Counted from the first letter of the stretch, positions 24,170 through 33,243 are shown. The stretch is DNA of 41,725 bases from Rhodopseudomonas sp. B29 (GCF_000333455.1 NZ_BADD01000117.1:1-41725); one strand, 5' to 3'. Notes: generated by a model not told the origin, from the sequence alone. Translations and numbers: made by a program.

Positions 24170-25774
24170 ATGGACCGTCAGCATTTCCAGTTCGGCTATC
24201 GCCGTCACCCTGATCAGGACGCCGCCCAGCCTGTCCAGCACCCGGTGGTGATCGTCGGCGCCGGCCCTGTCGGCCTGTCGCTCTCTATCGATCTGGCGCA
24301 ACGCGGCCAAAGCGTGGTGCTGCTCGACGACGCCGACCGCATCGGCGAGGGCTCGCGGGCGATCTGCTTCTCCAAGCGCGCGCTGGAAGTCTGGGACCGC
24401 CTCGGCGTCGGCGCCCGCATGGTCGACAAGGGCGTTGTCTGGCAGGTCGGCAAGGTGTTTCGCCGGGACGAGATGGTCTATCGCTTCGACCTGCTGCCCG
24501 AGACCGGCCACAAGATGCCGGCCTTCATCAATCTGCAGCAGTACTACGCCGAAGCGTTTCTGGTCGACCGCGTCCAGCAATTGCCGCAGATCGATCTGCG
24601 CTGGCGCAACAAGGTGACGGCGCTCGATCAGCACAACGACCACGCAGTGCTGACCATAGATACACCCGATGGGCCGTATCGTCTGGCTGCCGAGTATGTC
24701 GTCGCCTGCGACGGCGCCCGGTCGGCGCTGCGCGGCATGGTCGGCGCCGAGTTCGAAGGCGAAGTGTTCGAGGATCAGTTCCTGATCGCCGACGTCAAGA
24801 TGACGGCTGAGTTTCCGACCGAGCGCTGGTTCTGGTTCGATCCGCCGTTCCACTCCGGCCAGTCGGCGCTGCTGCATCGCCAGCCCGACGATGTCTGGCG
24901 AATCGATCTGCAGATCGGCCCCGACGCCGACCCGGCTATCGAACGCCAGCCCGAGCGGGTGCGGCCGCGGATCGAGCGTATGCTCGGCCATGGCGACTTC
25001 TCGTTCGAATGGATTTCGATCTACAAATTCCAGTGCCGGCGGATGCAGCGCTTCCTGCATCAGCGGGTGATCTTCGCCGGCGACTCGGCGCATCAGGTGT
25101 CGCCGTTCGGCGCGCGTGGCGCCAACTCCGGCCTCGAAGATGGCGAGAACCTCGCCTGGAAGTTGGCGCTTGTCCTGCGCGGCGACGCGCCGGCCAGCCT
25201 GCTGCAGAGCTATGAGGCCGAACGCGGCCAGGCTGCCGACGATAATATCCGCCACTCGACGCGCTCGACCGATTTCATTGCGCCGCATTCGCCGCAGGAG
25301 CGCCGGCTGCGCGACGCCGTGCTGGCGCTCGCCCAGGATGTCGACTTCGCCAAGCGCATGGTCAACGCCGGCCGGCTGTCGACGCCGACGGTGTACGATT
25401 CGCCGCTGTCGACGCCCGACAGTGATAACTGGCAGGCCGGACCGAAGCCCGGTACCGCGCTGCTCGATGCGCCGCTGCGCACGGCCGACGGCGCGGCCAC
25501 GTTCCTCAGCGAGGCCTTTATCGCGGCCGGCAACAACTTCACGCTGCTCGAGCGCGCCAATGGCGGCGCTCCGCCGCTGCCGGCCGGCGTCCGCCACATC
25601 CGCATCGGCGACGACGCGGCGCTACGCGATCCCGAGGGCGCATTCGCCAAGCGCTACGACGCCGCGCCCGGCACCGCCTATCTGCTGCGCCCCGACGGCT
25701 ACGTCGCCGCGCGCTTCCGTCATCCGACCGCCGCCGCGCTCGACGCGGCGCTGGCGCGGGCGAGCGGACGATGA
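24170..25774 (+). CDS. FAD-dependent aromatic hydroxylase (PheA/TfdB family)
   Basis: Flavoprotein monooxygenase of 534 residues that would add a hydroxyl to a phenolic ring with NAD(P)H and O2. The FAD-binding motifs are present: VVIVGAGPVGLSL (about 26-38), VVACDGARSALR (about 173-184, the DG motif), and VIFAGDSAHQVSPFGARG (about 300-317, the GD motif). A C-terminal thioredoxin-like domain with YLLRPDGYVAARF closes the protein. The ATG at 24170 has GGAAGG about 10 bases upstream. Its place before hmgA-maiA-fahA suggests it makes homogentisate, for example from 3-hydroxyphenylacetate as in MhaA-type systems; the substrate is not proven. Confidence 0.88.
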   Translation: MDRQHFQFGYRRHPDQDAAQPVQHPVVIVGAGPVGLSLSIDLAQRGQSVVLLDDADRIGEGSRAICFSKRALEVWDRLGVGARMVDKGVVWQVGKVFRRDEMVYRFDLLPETGHKMPAFINLQQYYAEAFLVDRVQQLPQIDLRWRNKVTALDQHNDHAVLTIDTPDGPYRLAAEYVVACDGARSALRGMVGAEFEGEVFEDQFLIADVKMTAEFPTERWFWFDPPFHSGQSALLHRQPDDVWRIDLQIGPDADPAIERQPERVRPRIERMLGHGDFSFEWISIYKFQCRRMQRFLHQRVIFAGDSAHQVSPFGARGANSGLEDGENLAWKLALVLRGDAPASLLQSYEAERGQAADDNIRHSTRSTDFIAPHSPQERRLRDAVLALAQDVDFAKRMVNAGRLSTPTVYDSPLSTPDSDNWQAGPKPGTALLDAPLRTADGAATFLSEAFIAAGNNFTLLERANGGAPPLPAGVRHIRIGDDAALRDPEGAFAKRYDAAPGTAYLLRPDGYVAARFRHPTAAALDAALARASGR

Positions 25775-25817
25775 GGTCGCAACGATGATTTGTCCTAAGA
25801 ACCTGCGAAGCGCGCCT

Positions 25818-25962
25818 AACCTCTCCCCGCGTGCGGGGAGAGGTCGACCGGCGAAGCGCAGCGACGCCGGTCGGGTGAGGGGGCGTTTCCACGCTGCCGA
25901 GCCGCTCAGACTTGCGGAGGCGCCCCCTCACCCCAACCCTCTCCCCGCGCGCGGGGAGAGGG
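25818..25962. repeat. Palindromic repeat (CTCTCCCCGCG family)
   Basis: Two CTCTCCCCGCG-NN-CGGGGAGAG hairpins (25821-25842 and 25940-25961) flank a segment with inverted GTGAGGGGGCG and CGCCCCCTCAC. The type is common in rhizobial and Bradyrhizobium-like genomes. It sits between the hydroxylase gene and the DUF2783 gene, inside the catabolic operon. Confidence 0.8.
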
Positions 25963-25990
25963 AGCGTGCCGCAGCTTGCGGAGGTGGTCG

Positions 25991-26206
25991 ATGACGACAG
26001 CGCTCTCCACCGCCAGCAACTTCGCTGATCCGGATTCCGCGTATCGTCTCATCGTCGAGGCACATCGCGGCCTCAGCGACGACAGCAGCGCTGCACTCGA
26101 TGCGGCGCTGGTGCTGATCCTCGCCAATCACATCGGCGACCTCGCCGTCCTGCGTGACGCGGTGACGCTGGCGAAGCGGCGGGTGGTGGAGGGGAAGCGG
26201 GAGTAA
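25991..26206 (+). CDS. DUF2783 protein, possible hydroxylase coupling subunit
   Basis: Small cytoplasmic helical protein of 71 residues (MTTALSTASNFADPDSAYRL...). The pattern DAALVLILANHIGDLAVLRDAV near the C-terminus matches the DUF2783 family as I remember it; these small proteins are regularly found beside flavoprotein hydroxylases. The start at 25991 has GGAGG 7 bases upstream. By analogy with MhaB, the small coupling protein of 3-hydroxyphenylacetate 6-hydroxylase in Pseudomonas, it may help the flavoprotein at 24170-25774 couple NADH oxidation to hydroxylation. That role is inference from size and position. Confidence 0.75.
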   Translation: MTTALSTASNFADPDSAYRLIVEAHRGLSDDSSAALDAALVLILANHIGDLAVLRDAVTLAKRRVVEGKRE

Positions 26207-26256
26207 TCAGTCAGACAAGACCTGCAAGACTTTGCAACGAGATCACCCTCTCGTTC

Positions 26257-26353
26257 GTCATTCCGGGGCGCGCGAAGCGCGAGCCCGGAATCCATAACCA
26301 CCGCCGGGAGTATGGATTCCGGGCCCACGCCTGACGGCGTGTCCCGGAATGAC
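26257..26353. repeat. Palindromic repeat (GTCATTCCGGG family)
   Basis: Begins CGTCATTCCGGGGCG and ends TGTCCCGGAATGAC, with an inner inverted pair CCCGGAATCCATA / TATGGATTCCGGG. The same family is at 30868-30983. It lies between the DUF2783 gene and the MBL-fold gene. Confidence 0.85.
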
Positions 26354-26392
26354 AAACTCTAAGTAATGACTTGAGACAACTAAGGACCACAC

Positions 26393-27343
26393 ATGGCCAA
26401 AGGCTTCGCCTCCACCACAGACCTCGCCGAGAAGAATGTGACGTTCTCCGAGATCGGCACCGATCTCTATGCCTTCACCGCGGAGGGTGATCCGAACTCG
26501 GCGGTGATCGTCGGCGACGACGGCTGCCTGGTGTTCGACGCGCAGGCGACGCCGGCGATGGCCCACAAGGTGATCGAGCGCGTCAAGGCGGTGACCGACA
26601 AGCCGATCAAATACGTCGTGCTGTCACATTATCACGCGGTGCGTGTGCTCGGTGCTTCGGCCTATCAGGCGCAGGGCATCGTCGCCTCGCAGGAGACCTA
26701 CCGGTTGATCGTCGAGCGCGGCCAGCAGGATTGGGATTCGGAATATGGCCGGTTTCCGCGGCTGTTCCAGGATGCCGAGAGCATTCCGGGCCTGACCTGG
26801 CCGACGCTGGCGTTCGAGGGCGAGATGTCGATCTGGCTCGGCAAGCGCGAAGTCAAGCTGATGCAGCTCGGCGCCGGTCACACCTCGGGCGACATCGTCG
26901 CCTGGGTGCCGGATGCCGAGGTGATGTTCACCGGCGATCTCGTCGAGTATCACTCGGCCTGCTATTGCGGCGACGCGTATTTGCGCGAGTGGCCGATGAC
27001 GCTCAACGAGATCCGCGAATTCAACCCCAAGGCGATCGCGCCCGGCCGTGGTGACGCGCTGAAGGGCCTCGAGACCACGCGCGAGGCGATCGCCATGACG
27101 CGCGATTTCATCGGCACGCTTTATGGCGCCGCCGAGATCTCCGTCGCCAAGGGCCGCAACCTCAAAGAAACCTGGGACGCGACCCGCGCGTTGATGGATC
27201 CGAAGTTCGCCAGCTTCGCCATTTACGAGCACTGCCTGCCGTTCAACGTGTCGCGCGCGTTCGACGAGGCCAGCGGCATCGACGATCCGGTGATCTGGAC
27301 CGCCGAGCGCGACCGCGAAATGTGGGCCGCCCTGCAGGGTTAG
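26393..27343 (+). CDS. MBL-fold hydrolase-like protein with an altered metal site
   Basis: Cytoplasmic protein of 316 residues with the metallo-beta-lactamase fold. Site-1 ligands are present: His79 and His81 (HYHAVR), His163 (GAGHTSGD) and the bridging Asp182 (FTGDL). The usual HxHxDH motif has Val83 and Arg84 instead of Asp and His, and the last His (PGHG) is Arg219 (PGRG), so the second metal site is missing. A cysteine-containing stretch ACYCGDAYLREW follows the bridging Asp. It lies 45 bases before hmgA and is probably co-transcribed with it. I cannot assign a substrate; a thioester or lactone in the aromatic pathway is one possibility. Confidence 0.85.
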   Translation: MAKGFASTTDLAEKNVTFSEIGTDLYAFTAEGDPNSAVIVGDDGCLVFDAQATPAMAHKVIERVKAVTDKPIKYVVLSHYHAVRVLGASAYQAQGIVASQETYRLIVERGQQDWDSEYGRFPRLFQDAESIPGLTWPTLAFEGEMSIWLGKREVKLMQLGAGHTSGDIVAWVPDAEVMFTGDLVEYHSACYCGDAYLREWPMTLNEIREFNPKAIAPGRGDALKGLETTREAIAMTRDFIGTLYGAAEISVAKGRNLKETWDATRALMDPKFASFAIYEHCLPFNVSRAFDEASGIDDPVIWTAERDREMWAALQG

Positions 27344-27388
27344 TTCCGATACGCGAGCCACCTGGCTGGCGCACAGCACTCGGAGGAG

Positions 27389-28738
27389 ATGATGAACATC
27401 AACGCCGCCCCACAGATCGTCGGCCTCGCGTCGCAGGGCATCACGCCCGGCTACATGTCGGGATTCGGCAACTCGTTCGAGACCGAGGCGCTGCCCGGCG
27501 CGCTGCCGGTCGGCCGCAACTCGCCGCAGCGCGCGGCCTATGGTCTCTATGCCGAGCAGCTCTCAGGATCGCCGTTCACGGCGCCACGCGGCGCCAACGA
27601 GCGCTCGTGGCTGTATCGCATCCGGCCGTCGGTGAAGCACTCCGGGCGCTTCGTGAAGGCCGACATGCATCGCTGGCGCTCGGCGCCGTGCCTCGAGCAC
27701 GATCTGCCGATCGCGCAGCTGCGCTGGGATCCGCCGCCGATGCCGAAGGAACAGATGACCTTCCTGCAGGGCGTCCACACCATGACGACGGCCGGTGACG
27801 TCAACACCCAGGCCGGCATGGCGGCGCATATCTACCTGATCACCCAGTCGATGACCGATCAGGCGTTCTACAATGCCGACGGCGAGATGATGTTCGTGCC
27901 GCAGCAGGGCAGCCTGCGCCTCGTCACCGAGTTCGGCGTGATTACCGTGGCGCCGGCCGAGATTGCCGTGGTGCCGCGCGGCGTCAAGTTCCGCGTCGAA
28001 CTGATCGACGGGCCCGCGCGCGGCTATCTGTGCGAGAACTACGGCGGCGCCTTCACGCTGCCGGAGCGCGGTCCGATCGGAGCCAATTGCCTGGCCAACT
28101 CGCGCGACTTCCTGACGCCAGTCGCCGCCTATGAGGACAAGGACACGCCGACGGAGCTGTATGTCAAATGGGGCGGTCAGCTCTACGCGACGCAGCTGCC
28201 GTATTCGCCGATCGACGTCGTCGCCTGGCACGGCAACTACGCGCCGTACAAATACGATCTACGCACCTTCTCGCCGGTCGGCGCCATCGGTTTCGATCAT
28301 CCCGATCCGTCGATCTTCACGGTGCTGACCTCTCCATCCGAGACCGCCGGCACCGCAAATATCGACTTCGTGATCTTCCCGGAGCGCTGGATGGTGGCGG
28401 AGAACACGTTCCGGCCGCCGTGGTATCACATGAACATCATGTCGGAGTTCATGGGACTGATCTACGGCGTCTACGACGCCAAGCCGCAGGGCTTTACGCC
28501 GGGCGGTGCATCGCTGCACAATATGATGCTGCCGCACGGGCCGGACCGCGAAGCGTTCGATCACGCGTCGAACGGCGAACTGAAGCCGGTGAAGCTCACC
28601 GGCACCATGGCGTTCATGTTCGAGACACGCTACCCGCAGCGCGTCACCGAATATGCGGCGACCGCCGGCATCCTGCAGAGCGACTACGCCGATTGCTGGC
28701 GCGGCCTCGAAAAGCGCTTCGATCCGACCCGGCCATGA
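27389..28738 (+). CDS. hmgA: Homogentisate 1,2-dioxygenase
   Basis: Non-haem Fe(II) enzyme opening the ring of homogentisate to maleylacetoacetate; 449 residues, the usual length. The hallmark start [19 protein letters not shown] is intact. Iron-site motifs are [11 protein letters not shown] (His and Glu ligands) and [11 protein letters not shown] (third His); [12 protein letters not shown] carries the catalytic His. ATG codons at 27389 and 27392 are both possible; GGAGGAG ends right before the first, so the second has better spacing. It overlaps the next gene by ATGA. Confidence 0.97.
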   Translation: MMNINAAPQIVGLASQGITPGYMSGFGNSFETEALPGALPVGRNSPQRAAYGLYAEQLSGSPFTAPRGANERSWLYRIRPSVKHSGRFVKADMHRWRSAPCLEHDLPIAQLRWDPPPMPKEQMTFLQGVHTMTTAGDVNTQAGMAAHIYLITQSMTDQAFYNADGEMMFVPQQGSLRLVTEFGVITVAPAEIAVVPRGVKFRVELIDGPARGYLCENYGGAFTLPERGPIGANCLANSRDFLTPVAAYEDKDTPTELYVKWGGQLYATQLPYSPIDVVAWHGNYAPYKYDLRTFSPVGAIGFDHPDPSIFTVLTSPSETAGTANIDFVIFPERWMVAENTFRPPWYHMNIMSEFMGLIYGVYDAKPQGFTPGGASLHNMMLPHGPDREAFDHASNGELKPVKLTGTMAFMFETRYPQRVTEYAATAGILQSDYADCWRGLEKRFDPTRP

Positions 28739-29403
28739 CCAAATCCAAGGACCAGGCACAGGATCACGAAGCCGCAGTGCTGTACGGCTATTATCGCTCG
28801 TCGGCGTCGTACCGCGTCCGCATCGCGCTCAATCTCAAGAACATCGTCGTTGCCGAGCGTTACGTGCAGCTCCGCAACGGCGAGCAAAACCTCGAAGCGT
28901 TCCGCTGGATCAATCCGGCCGGGATGGTGCCCTATTGGAGCGAAGGCGACTTCAACCTCGGCCAATCCTTGGCGATCATCGAGTATCTCGACGAGACCCA
29001 TCCGGAGCCGCCGCTGCTGCCGAAGGAACCAAAGGCCCGCGCCATCGTGCGCGAGATCGCCTATGCGGTGGCATGCGACATTCATCCGGTCGGGAATCTG
29101 CGTATTTTGAAACGGCTGACAGAGCTCGGCATCGGAGAGGTTGATCGCGCCCGCTGGTCGAAGGAATGGATCGAGCAAGGCTTCGCGGCGATCGAGGCGC
29201 GGCTGGCGCAAACGCCGGGCCCGTTCGCCTATGGCGACAGCCCGACGCTCGCCGACATCTGCATCGTCCCGCAAGTCTTCAACGCCCGCCGCTTCGACGC
29301 CGACCTCGCCCCGTTCGAACGCATCCGCCAGATCGAGGCGGAGGCGATGAAGGTCGAGGCCTTCGTAGCGGCGGAGCCGGGACGGCAGCCTGACGCGGAG
29401 TGA
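28735..29403 (+). CDS. maiA: Maleylacetoacetate isomerase
   Basis: Glutathione-dependent zeta-class GST of 222 residues that isomerises maleylacetoacetate to fumarylacetoacetate. The glutathione-site motif [17 protein letters not shown] lies near residues 19-35 and the substrate-strand motif NPAGMVPYW follows. In the C-terminal domain, [22 protein letters not shown] is characteristic. The ATG overlaps the hmgA stop by four bases (ATGA), implying translational coupling. The first 15 residues are a short polar extension. Confidence 0.95.
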   Translation: MTKSKDQAQDHEAAVLYGYYRSSASYRVRIALNLKNIVVAERYVQLRNGEQNLEAFRWINPAGMVPYWSEGDFNLGQSLAIIEYLDETHPEPPLLPKEPKARAIVREIAYAVACDIHPVGNLRILKRLTELGIGEVDRARWSKEWIEQGFAAIEARLAQTPGPFAYGDSPTLADICIVPQVFNARRFDADLAPFERIRQIEAEAMKVEAFVAAEPGRQPDAE

Positions 29404-29432
29404 GGTTGTAATTGTCAGACGCTAATTAGTTC

Positions 29433-29519
29433 CGTCATGGCCGGCCTTGTGCCGGCCATCCACGAAAGCGGCGCGGCGGCAAGGAGACGTGGATGGCCGG
29501 GACGAGCCCGGCCATGACG
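29433..29519. repeat. Palindromic repeat (GTCATGGCCGG family)
   Basis: Arms CGTCATGGCCGG...GGCCATCCACG and CGTGGATGGCCGG...CCGGCCATGACG are inverted copies. Each is itself a hairpin. It splits maiA from fahA. One arm of the same family stands alone at 23291-23320. Confidence 0.85.
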
Positions 29520-29566
29520 ACTTTCTTGCAGGGACGTCGTTGTACTAAACGAACTCAGGACTGAGC

Positions 29567-30832
29567 ATGCATCCGAACGATCCTCACCTTCGCTCCTTCA
29601 TTGACGTGAAGGCCGACTCCGACTTCCCGATCCAGAACCTGCCCTACGGCGTGTTCTCGACGGCGAGCGACGCGTCGCCCCGTGTCGGCATCGCGATCGG
29701 CGACTACGTGCTTGATCTCGCCGCGCTGCAGGCGGCGAAGCTGCTCGATTTGCCGGACGGCGTATTCGCGCAGCCCTCGATCAATGCCTTCATGGCACTG
29801 GGTCCGCGGGTCTGGAGCGCGACGCGCGCGCGGATCAGCGAACTGCTGCGTCACGACAATGCCGAATTGCGCGACAATGCGGCTTTGCGGGCGAAGGCGC
29901 TAATGCCGATGCGCGACGCCAAGCTGCATCTGCCGCTGCGCGTCGAAGGCTTCACCGATTTCTACTCGTCCAAGGAGCACGCCAGCAATGTCGGCGCGAT
30001 GTTCCGCGACAAGACCAATCCGCTGCTGCCGAACTGGCTGCACATTCCGATCGGCTACAACGGCCGCGCTTCGACCGTCGTGGTCAGCGGCACGAAGATC
30101 CATCGCCCGCACGGCCAGCTCAAGCCGCCGAGCGCGGACGTGCCGAGCTTCGGGCCGTGCAAGCGGCTCGACTTCGAACTGGAGATCGGCTTTGTGGTCG
30201 GTCAGCCGTCGGCGAGGGGCGAGATGCTGAGCGAACAGCAGGCCGAGCAGATGATCTTCGGCTTCACGCTGCTCAACGACTGGAGCGCGCGCGACATCCA
30301 GCAGTGGGAGTACGTGCCGCTCGGGCCGTTTCAGGCCAAGGCGTTCGCCACCTCGATCAGTCCGTGGATCGTGACGCGCGAGGCGCTCGAGCCGTTCCGT
30401 ACGCACGGTCCGGCTCAGGATCCGGCGCCGCTGCCTTATCTGCAGCAGCAGGGCGCCAACAATTACGACATGGCGCTCGAAGTGGCGCTGTGCACGCCGA
30501 AGATGACCGAAGCGGCGCGGATCAGCGCCACCAATTTCAAGTACATGTACTGGTCGTCGGTGCAGCAGCTGGTCCACCACGCTTCCAGCGGCTGCGCCAT
30601 GAGCGTCGGCGACTTGCTCGGCTCGGGCACGGTGAGCGGACCCGAGAAGGATCAGCTCGGCAGCCTGCTCGAGCTGAGCTGGAACGGCACGCAGCCGGTA
30701 CAGCTCCCCGGCGGCGAACAGCGCGGCTTCCTCGAAGACGGCGACTCGCTGGTGATGCGCGGCTGGTGCCAGGGCGACGGCTACCGCGTCGGATTCGGGG
30801 AGGTGGAGGGCACGGTGCTGGCGGCGAAGTAA
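29567..30832 (+). CDS. fahA: Fumarylacetoacetase
   Basis: Hydrolyses fumarylacetoacetate to fumarate and acetoacetate, the last step of homogentisate catabolism; 421 residues, the usual length. Active-site motifs are DFYSSKEHASNVGAMFR (Asp metal ligand and catalytic His), FELEIGFVV (two Glu ligands) and NDWSARDIQQWEY (Asp ligand). An N-terminal SH3-like domain covers about 1-115. It follows maiA after a 163-base gap containing a palindromic repeat, so it may be partly uncoupled from the upstream genes. Confidence 0.97.
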   Translation: MHPNDPHLRSFIDVKADSDFPIQNLPYGVFSTASDASPRVGIAIGDYVLDLAALQAAKLLDLPDGVFAQPSINAFMALGPRVWSATRARISELLRHDNAELRDNAALRAKALMPMRDAKLHLPLRVEGFTDFYSSKEHASNVGAMFRDKTNPLLPNWLHIPIGYNGRASTVVVSGTKIHRPHGQLKPPSADVPSFGPCKRLDFELEIGFVVGQPSARGEMLSEQQAEQMIFGFTLLNDWSARDIQQWEYVPLGPFQAKAFATSISPWIVTREALEPFRTHGPAQDPAPLPYLQQQGANNYDMALEVALCTPKMTEAARISATNFKYMYWSSVQQLVHHASSGCAMSVGDLLGSGTVSGPEKDQLGSLLELSWNGTQPVQLPGGEQRGFLEDGDSLVMRGWCQGDGYRVGFGEVEGTVLAAK

Positions 30833-30867
30833 TTGAGGCGTAGCTGCTGTCGCACGCCCTATCGTTT

Positions 30868-30983
30868 GTCATTCCGGGGCGCTCACGAAGTGAGCGAACC
30901 CGGAATCCCGAACTGTTCCGCGACTGCCGACGTGGTCCAAACTTCTGGATTCCGGGTTCGCGCCGCGCGCGCCCCGGAATGAC
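30868..30983. repeat. Palindromic repeat (GTCATTCCGGG family)
   Basis: Begins GTCATTCCGGGGCGC and ends GCGCCCCGGAATGAC. The centre differs from the copy at 26257-26353, but the outer arms agree. It follows the fahA stop and could end or protect the catabolic transcript. Confidence 0.85.
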
Positions 30984-31000
30984 GAACGAGAGATGTTACT

Positions 31001-31096
31001 CCGTAGGGTGGGCAAAGGCGCGGAGCGCCGTGCCCACGCGCGGGAGTCGGCACCGCGTTGCGCGTGGGCTTCGCTTCGCTCAGCGCCACCCTACGG
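31001..31096. repeat. Palindromic repeat (CCGTAGGGTGGG family)
   Basis: CCGTAGGGTGG at the left end and CCACCCTACGG at the right end are exact inverted copies, with an inner pair around GTGCCCACGCG / CGCGTGGGC. It separates the convergent fahA and racemase genes and lies one base before the racemase stop codon. Confidence 0.85.
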
Positions 31097-31097
31097 G

Positions 31098-32270
31098 CTA
31101 ACCACCCCACGCCCTCACGACACCTGCCAGCTCTGCCTGCACCGGCGGCCGTGCCGCCGAAGGCGTCCGGGAGAAGCGCGGCGCTGGCGCCGGCTGGGTC
31201 TTGCCTTCGTGCTGGATGAAGACTTCGCGCGCCACCATGTGCGGATGTTTCGTCGCTTCGGACATCGTCAGCACCGGCGCGAAGCAGATGTCGGTGCCTT
31301 CCATCAGTTGGCACCATTCGTCGCGCGTCTTGGTCTTGAACAGCGCGGTGAGCTTCTGCTTCAGCGCCGGCCACTGCTTGGCGTCCCATTGCGCGTCGAA
31401 CGCGGTGTCGTCGAGGCCGGCGATCTGGCGCAGCAGGGCGTAGAATTGCGGCTCGATCGAGCCGATCGAAACGAACTGGCCGTCGGCGCATTCGTAGACG
31501 CCGTAGAAATGCGCGCCGCCATCCAGCATGTTGCTCTCGCGTTGCTCGGTCCAGCGGCGGGCGCCGGCCATGTCGAAGAACATGGTGATCAGCGATGCCG
31601 CGCCGTCGCACATCGCTGCGTCGACGACCTGACCCTTGCCCGACCTGCCGGCCTCGAGCAGAGCCGCGAGCAGTCCGGTGACGAGATATAAAGAGCCGCC
31701 GCCGAAATCGCCGACGAGATTAAGCGGCGGCACCGGCCGATCTTTCGGTCCGATCGCGGCGAGCGCACCGGTGATCGAGATGTAGTTGATGTCGTGGCCG
31801 GCCGCCTGGGCCAGCGGCCCGCTCTGGCCCCAGCCGGTCATGCGCGCGTAAACCAACTTGGGATTGCGCACCATCACGTTATCGGGGCCGAGTCCGAGCC
31901 GCTCCATCACGCCCGGACGATAGCCTTCGATCAGTGCATCAGCCTTGTCGAGCAGCGCCAGCACGCCGGCGAGCGAGTCCTTGTTCTTGAGATCGACGGT
32001 AACGAGCGTGCGGCCGCGAGCCGAGGCGCCGGTCGGCGTCTGGCCGGCGCGCACCAGCGTGATCACTTCGGCGCCCATGTCGGCGAGCAGCATCGAGGCG
32101 AACGGACCCGGACCGATGCCGGCGAATTCGACGATGCGGAATCCGGCGAGCGGACCGGTAACACGGGTCTGGCTGGTGGGCTTCGTAGCGGTTGCTGAAT
32201 CTTGCACCTTGGGTGTCCATTGTTGTTGTCCGCTTGAGCGGAGCTGTTGCTGTTGGGAGCAAATCATCAC
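31098..32270 (-). CDS. Alpha-methylacyl-CoA racemase-like protein (CoA-transferase family III)
   Basis: Cytoplasmic family III CoA-transferase fold, up to 390 residues. It matches the racemase branch: GPLAGFRIVEFAGIGPGPF at the N-terminus of the fold, then His159 in AGHDINY, Asp188 in NLVGDFGGG and Glu273 in GSIEPQFY, which correspond in context and spacing to the catalytic His, Asp and Glu of alpha-methylacyl-CoA racemases. It would epimerise 2-methyl-branched acyl-CoA esters. The start is uncertain: the ATG at 32270 gives a 38-residue Gln-rich lead not expected in the family, and no Shine-Dalgarno is visible; a GTG about 21 codons in is another option. Confidence 0.85.
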   Translation of the reverse strand: MMICSQQQQLRSSGQQQWTPKVQDSATATKPTSQTRVTGPLAGFRIVEFAGIGPGPFASMLLADMGAEVITLVRAGQTPTGASARGRTLVTVDLKNKDSLAGVLALLDKADALIEGYRPGVMERLGLGPDNVMVRNPKLVYARMTGWGQSGPLAQAAGHDINYISITGALAAIGPKDRPVPPLNLVGDFGGGSLYLVTGLLAALLEAGRSGKGQVVDAAMCDGAASLITMFFDMAGARRWTEQRESNMLDGGAHFYGVYECADGQFVSIGSIEPQFYALLRQIAGLDDTAFDAQWDAKQWPALKQKLTALFKTKTRDEWCQLMEGTDICFAPVLTMSEATKHPHMVAREVFIQHEGKTQPAPAPRFSRTPSAARPPVQAELAGVVRAWGG

Positions 32271-32337
32271 GGCCGCCGACGTGGAGCAAGCTGCTTTTCA
32301 GCGCAGTCTGCGATCGCAGCATGGGCTGCGGTGCCGC

Positions 32338-32370
32338 ACAAAAACAAAACGGCGCGCACAAGGCGCGCCG
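32338..32370 (-). terminator. Rho-independent terminator after the FAD-subunit gene
   Basis: On the minus strand an 8-bp GC stem (CGGCGCGC / GCGCGCCG, loop of 5) is followed by GTTTTGTTTTTGTG. It lies about 25 bases beyond the stop of the FAD-subunit gene. It is the clearest intrinsic terminator in the window and separates the molybdenum hydroxylase genes from the racemase gene. Confidence 0.85.
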
Positions 32371-32394
32371 CTTGCCGTGTGATGGAAAGAGCGA

Positions 32395-33195
32395 TCAGCC
32401 GGCAGCTTCGACTGCTCGCTGTGCCATCACCTTGATCAGGTTGGCGCGATAGTCCGAGGTGCCGTGGATGTCGGCCATCAGGCCGTCGTCCGAGACCTTG
32501 ATGTTATCGAGCGCCGAGGCCGACCAGTTGGACTTCAGCGCGTCCTCGATGACGCCGACCCGCATCACGCCGTTCTGCGATGCGCCGGTGGCGGCGACGC
32601 GAATCTCGCCGCCCTTGAGCTTGGCGACGAACACGCCGGTCAGCGCGAAGCGCGACGCCGGGTTGCGCATCTTGGCGTAGCCCGCTTTCTCGGGGACCGG
32701 GAAGGAGATCGCAGTGATCAGTTCGTTGTCGTCGAGCGCCGTCATGAACAGGCCCTGGAAAAACTCGTCGGCGGTGATTTCGCGCTTGTTGGTCTTCACG
32801 GTCGCCTTCAGCGCCAGCAGCGCCGCCGGGTAGTCGGCCGCCGGGTCGTTGGTGGCGACCGATCCGCCGATCGTGCCGCGATAGCGCACGGCGGGATCGC
32901 CGAGCACCGAGGTGAGATGGGCGATTGCCGGGATGGTACGCTTCACATCCTGGCTGTGCATGATGTCGAAGTAGGTGGTCGCCGCCTTGATGGTCAGCGT
33001 GTCGCCGCTGGCCTCGATGCCGATCAGCGCCGGGATCTTGGCGATGTCGATCAGGTCGCCGGCCGCGGTCAGCCGCTGCTTCATCACCGGCAGCAGCGTG
33101 TGGCCGCCGGCGAGATACTTGGCGTCGGTGCCCTTGGCGTAGAGCGCCGCGGCTTCGTCGACGCTGGAGGCGCGGTGATAGTTGGTCGTGTACAT
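32395..33195 (-). CDS. FAD-binding (medium) subunit of a molybdenum hydroxylase, CoxM-like
   Basis: Medium subunit of 266 residues that passes electrons between the iron-sulfur subunit and the acceptor. The two FAD pyrophosphate-binding motifs are present: AGGHTLLP (29-36) and [17 protein letters not shown] (from 108). The start at 33195 has GAGGAGA 7 bases upstream. It is the last of the S-L-M set on the minus strand, 177 bases after the large subunit with a palindromic repeat between. The set is CO-dehydrogenase-like, but the large subunit is of form II, so the substrate is open. Confidence 0.92.
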   Translation of the reverse strand: MYTTNYHRASSVDEAAALYAKGTDAKYLAGGHTLLPVMKQRLTAAGDLIDIAKIPALIGIEASGDTLTIKAATTYFDIMHSQDVKRTIPAIAHLTSVLGDPAVRYRGTIGGSVATNDPAADYPAALLALKATVKTNKREITADEFFQGLFMTALDDNELITAISFPVPEKAGYAKMRNPASRFALTGVFVAKLKGGEIRVAATGASQNGVMRVGVIEDALKSNWSASALDNIKVSDDGLMADIHGTSDYRANLIKVMAQRAVEAAG

Positions 33196-33243
33196 GGACG
33201 TCTCCTCTCAGAGATCGATTGTTTCTTTGTTCCTGAATCTCCC

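Noticed and set aside
24083..25597. Minus-strand open frame (504 codons) opposite the flavoprotein
   Set aside because: Shadow of the hydroxylase, composition typical of an antisense frame, and it would overlap the MarR control region.
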